From: Acidobacteriota bacterium
GTDB lineage: Bacteria; Acidobacteriota; Terriglobia; Terriglobales; Acidobacteriaceae
DNA length: 8,570 bases
Assembly (NCBI GenBank): GCA_021798235.1
Contig: JAJZMO010000047.1
Location: 1 to 8,570 of the forward strand
Direction: 5' to 3'
Part shown: positions 6,828-8,570 of the stretch, in pieces
Layout: each line of letters starts with the position of its first letter
How positions within the stretch are numbered: position 1 is the stretch's first letter
Program-made: the position numbers and the translations under genes
The notes under the pieces: model-generated
The model's input: only the letters and a program-made list of their open reading frames with translations
Told to the model about the DNA's origin: nothing
Databases searched by the model: none

Positions 6828-7595
6828 TTACCGAGGGTTTTTTCCTTCGGGTTGGAAGCGGTAACCCACTCCGCGCACCGTTTGCAAATGGACCGGGTGC
6901 GCAGGGTCGTCTTCCATATAGCGACGCAGGCGCACGATGAAGTTGTCGATGGCGCGCGTGTCCGTGTCCTCATGCAACCGCCATACCTGTTCGAGAATCT
7001 CTTTGCGCGAGACGGCGCGGTCTGCGTTGCGTACCAAGTGGCGCAGCAGATCGGCCTCCATGAGCGTAAGCCGAATGATTCGCGTGGGCGTGTGCAATTC
7101 CAGTTGTTCAAAATCGATATGCTTGCCCGCAAAGTGGAAGACATCGGGGGTACTGGCAGCCGATGCAGTCGCAGCCTCCGGTGCAGCGGGGGCGGGCGTC
7201 CAATGCACGCGACGCAGCAGGCCGTTTAGGCGTGCGAGCAGAATGGATAGTTCAAAAGGCTTGGCCAGATAGTCATCGGCCCCGGCGGCAAAACCGTCCA
7301 ACACATCCTCCGCCCGGCTGCGCGCAGTCAGCATGAGTACGGGGGTGTAGTTTTTCGCTGCACGCAGAGCCGCAGCAACTTCAAAGCCATTTTTTCCCGG
7401 CAACATCACATCCAGCACGATGGCATCAAAAGATGCGTTCTCATCGAGCAGCCATTGCAACGCGGTTTCTCCGTCTCCGCACAGAATGACGGCGTACCCC
7501 TCTGCCCGCAAGTTGAAGAGCAAGCCTTGGGCGATATGGGTCTCATCCTCCACAATCAGGATGCGGCGGGCAGGCGCGCTTGCTTGTTCGCTCAT
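6828..7595 (-). CDS. OmpR-family response regulator
   Basis: This is the DNA-binding partner of the kinase encoded just upstream. The product is 255 residues. The receiver domain spans about 11-130: acidic pocket E16-D17, phosphoacceptor D62 in IVLDVMLPG, T90 in LMLTARS, and K112 in YLAKPF. A Pro/Ala-rich linker follows (about 131-150, PAPAAPEAATASAAS). The winged-helix effector spans about 160-248, with LTLMEADLLRHLVRNADRAV, then SRKEILEQVW and a C-terminal VRLRRYMEDD...TVRGVGYRF. All phosphotransfer residues are present. The start at 7595 is set by an ATGA overlap with the kinase stop codon and an AGGAG 8 nt upstream. A longer reading frame back to 7709 is only overlap with the kinase gene. 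The target genes are unknown; the operon itself is a natural candidate. Confidence 0.93.
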   Translation of the reverse strand: MSEQASAPARRILIVEDETHIAQGLLFNLRAEGYAVILCGDGETALQWLLDENASFDAIVLDVMLPGKNGFEVAAALRAAKNYTPVLMLTARSRAEDVLDGFAAGADDYLAKPFELSILLARLNGLLRRVHWTPAPAAPEAATASAASTPDVFHFAGKHIDFEQLELHTPTRIIRLTLMEADLLRHLVRNADRAVSRKEILEQVWRLHEDTDTRAIDNFIVRLRRYMEDDPAHPVHLQTVRGVGYRFQPEGKNPR

Positions 7596-7608
7596 GCTCC
7601 TGGCTCCT
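7592..7608 (-). promoter_or_regulatory. ATGA coupling site and ribosome site, kinase to regulator
   Basis: The kinase stop TGA (7592-7594) overlaps the regulator ATG (7593-7595) as ATGA. On the minus strand AGGAG at 7604-7608 lies 8 nt before the ATG. A second AGGAG at 7597-7601, one base before the ATG, is too close to work for this start. The arrangement points to coupled translation and similar output of kinase and regulator. Confidence 0.7.
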
Positions 7609-8521
7609 GTGTGTGCATTTCGATCCAGCGTGGCAATTGCAATGTGATGGTGGTCCCGTGACCCTCGCCATCGCTGTGCGCTGTGGCCTCGCCTCCGTGC
7701 TGGCGACAAATGGTACGCACCAGAAACAGGCCCAGCCCGGTGCCCTTGGCGCGCAGCACGGCCAGGGTGGGCACGCGATAGAAGCGGCGAAAGATGCGCT
7801 TCTGATGCGATGGCGCGATGCCGATGCCAGAGTCGGCGATGCGTACCATCACCCAGGCATCGTGCTCCACCGCCACACGCACGCGAATCTGCGGTGCGCC
7901 GTGGGAGTACTTGACGGCGTTGTCAAAAACATTCAGTAGTGCGGAACGCAAATCGCCCAGATTGCCCAGTACGGTTGCATCCACAGCATCTGCTTCGGTC
8001 TCGATTTGAATGGACTCCGCAGGCAGATGATGTCGCGTGCGTGCCACCTCCGCACACTCCAGCACCAGCGACGGCATGGTGATGGACACGCGCATGGCAT
8101 CGCTCTCGCGTTGGCCCAGTTCGCCAGCCTTCAATACCTGCTCGACGGTCGCGAGCAGACGCTCACTGTCGGCCAGCATGATCCGGTAGAACTCCTGCCG
8201 CTGCGCTTCTTCGACGGGACGGCGTTGCAGCGTTTCCAAATACAGGCGGATCGAGGCGATCGGCGTCTTGAGCTCATGCGTAACTGCGTTCAAAAAACTG
8301 TCGTGTTGTTCGTTGCGGCGAATCTCACGCACCAAAAAAATGGTGTTCAACACCAGTCCGGCAATGAGCAAGCTGAAGAAAAAGACGCCGAGAACCAATG
8401 GAACCAGTTTGCGCCAGTACAGAATGATCCAACTGATGTTGAGCGCCAAGGCCAGCACGACCAGGCAGGTGCCCAGCGTAATAAAGAAGGCGATGGCTCC
8501 GGTGCGGCGGGTAATGTGCAT
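7592..8521 (-). CDS. Membrane sensor histidine kinase with minimal sensor
   Basis: The product (309 residues) is a two-component kinase expected to phosphorylate the adjoining regulator. Two membrane helices (about 8-28 and 39-64) are joined by a loop of about ten residues (NISWIILYWR), so there is almost no periplasmic domain. There is no HAMP domain: the second helix leads through REIRRNEQHD straight into the dimerisation helix. The H-box FLNAVTHELKTPIASIRLYL has the phospho-accepting H82. The ATP-binding domain shows the N-box LLNVFDNAVKYS (196-206, N201), G1 DSGIG (230-234), F-box FRRFYRV (244-250) and G2 GTGLGL (260-265). All catalytic motifs are intact. Kinases of this layout often sense within the membrane or through a partner membrane protein; the signal here is unknown. 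It is the first gene of the leftward operon and lies about 25 nt behind a likely -10 box. Confidence 0.92.
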   Translation of the reverse strand: MHITRRTGAIAFFITLGTCLVVLALALNISWIILYWRKLVPLVLGVFFFSLLIAGLVLNTIFLVREIRRNEQHDSFLNAVTHELKTPIASIRLYLETLQRRPVEEAQRQEFYRIMLADSERLLATVEQVLKAGELGQRESDAMRVSITMPSLVLECAEVARTRHHLPAESIQIETEADAVDATVLGNLGDLRSALLNVFDNAVKYSHGAPQIRVRVAVEHDAWVMVRIADSGIGIAPSHQKRIFRRFYRVPTLAVLRAKGTGLGLFLVRTICRQHGGEATAHSDGEGHGTTITLQLPRWIEMHTQEPGA

Positions 8522-8540
8522 AGGCTGGCAGTGCTTGGAA

Positions 8541-8570
8541 AAGCCTGATCGCAGTATAGTGGCCAGGCTT
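8541..8570. repeat. Inverted repeat around the kinase -10 box, possible operator
   Basis: AAGCCTG at 8541-8547 and CAGGCTT at 8564-8570 are perfect 7-bp inverted arms around a 16-bp spacer, their centres 23 bp apart, close to two helical turns. The spacer holds the probable -10 element of the kinase promoter. The repeat ends exactly at the window edge and may continue. Position suggests an operator; binding factor unknown. Confidence 0.4.
8553..8558 (-). promoter_or_regulatory. -10 element of the kinase/regulator/lptFG promoter
   Basis: On the minus strand TATACT matches five of six bases of TATAAT. It lies 31 nt before the kinase ATG, giving a leader of about 25 nt. The -35 element would fall at or beyond the right edge (only 12 bp are visible upstream), so it cannot be checked. 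Confidence 0.45.

Noticed and set aside
8006..8548. Plus-strand open frame of 180 codons opposite the kinase gene
   Set aside because: It is the complement of conserved histidine kinase codons, shows no recognisable domain, and runs out over the kinase promoter.
1..8570. CRISPR array, tRNA or rRNA, insertion sequence, toxin-antitoxin or phage module
   Set aside because: No regularly spaced repeats, cloverleaf-like gene, transposase or small gene pair was seen; coding genes on one strand or the other fill almost all of the window outside the flagellin-fliD gap.

Overview
The window looks like chromosomal DNA from a flagellated, outer-membrane-bearing bacterium, most likely an Acidobacteriota (Acidobacteriaceae-type) relative. 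The main reasons are the single-polypeptide LptF-LptG fusion, an arrangement I associate with that phylum, and a fragment of the dispersed 'TGTCATTCTGAGCG' repeat between two flagellar genes. The assignment is an inference from style, not from a marker gene. No mobile element, CRISPR array, RNA gene, toxin-antitoxin or defence system is visible, and I do not see a clearly new multigene system.

Plus strand, 1-2569: the last 41 codons of a flagellin gene, a strong intrinsic terminator, a gap of about 200 bp holding the repeat fragment and a good sigma-28-type promoter, then fliD (filament cap) and fliS (flagellin chaperone). These are the late genes for building and capping the filament.

Minus strand, 8521-2571, read right to left: a small membrane histidine kinase, an OmpR-family response regulator joined to it by an ATGA overlap, a fused LptF-LptG permease 50 bp further on, and an MdlA/TM287-like ABC exporter half 127 bp after that. 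The first three genes look co-transcribed from a promoter at the right edge of the window. The ABC gene may be part of the same unit or have its own promoter. The layout suggests a cell-envelope operon in which a two-component system sits ahead of the LPS-export permease.

The two blocks converge with a single base between the fliS and ABC stop codons and no room for a terminator. The points most worth a second look are the LptF-LptG fusion behind a two-component system, an ABC half-transporter with Asp in place of the catalytic Glu and no partner nearby, a FliD with only three Lys/Arg residues in 560, and an inverted repeat that brackets the kinase -10 box.
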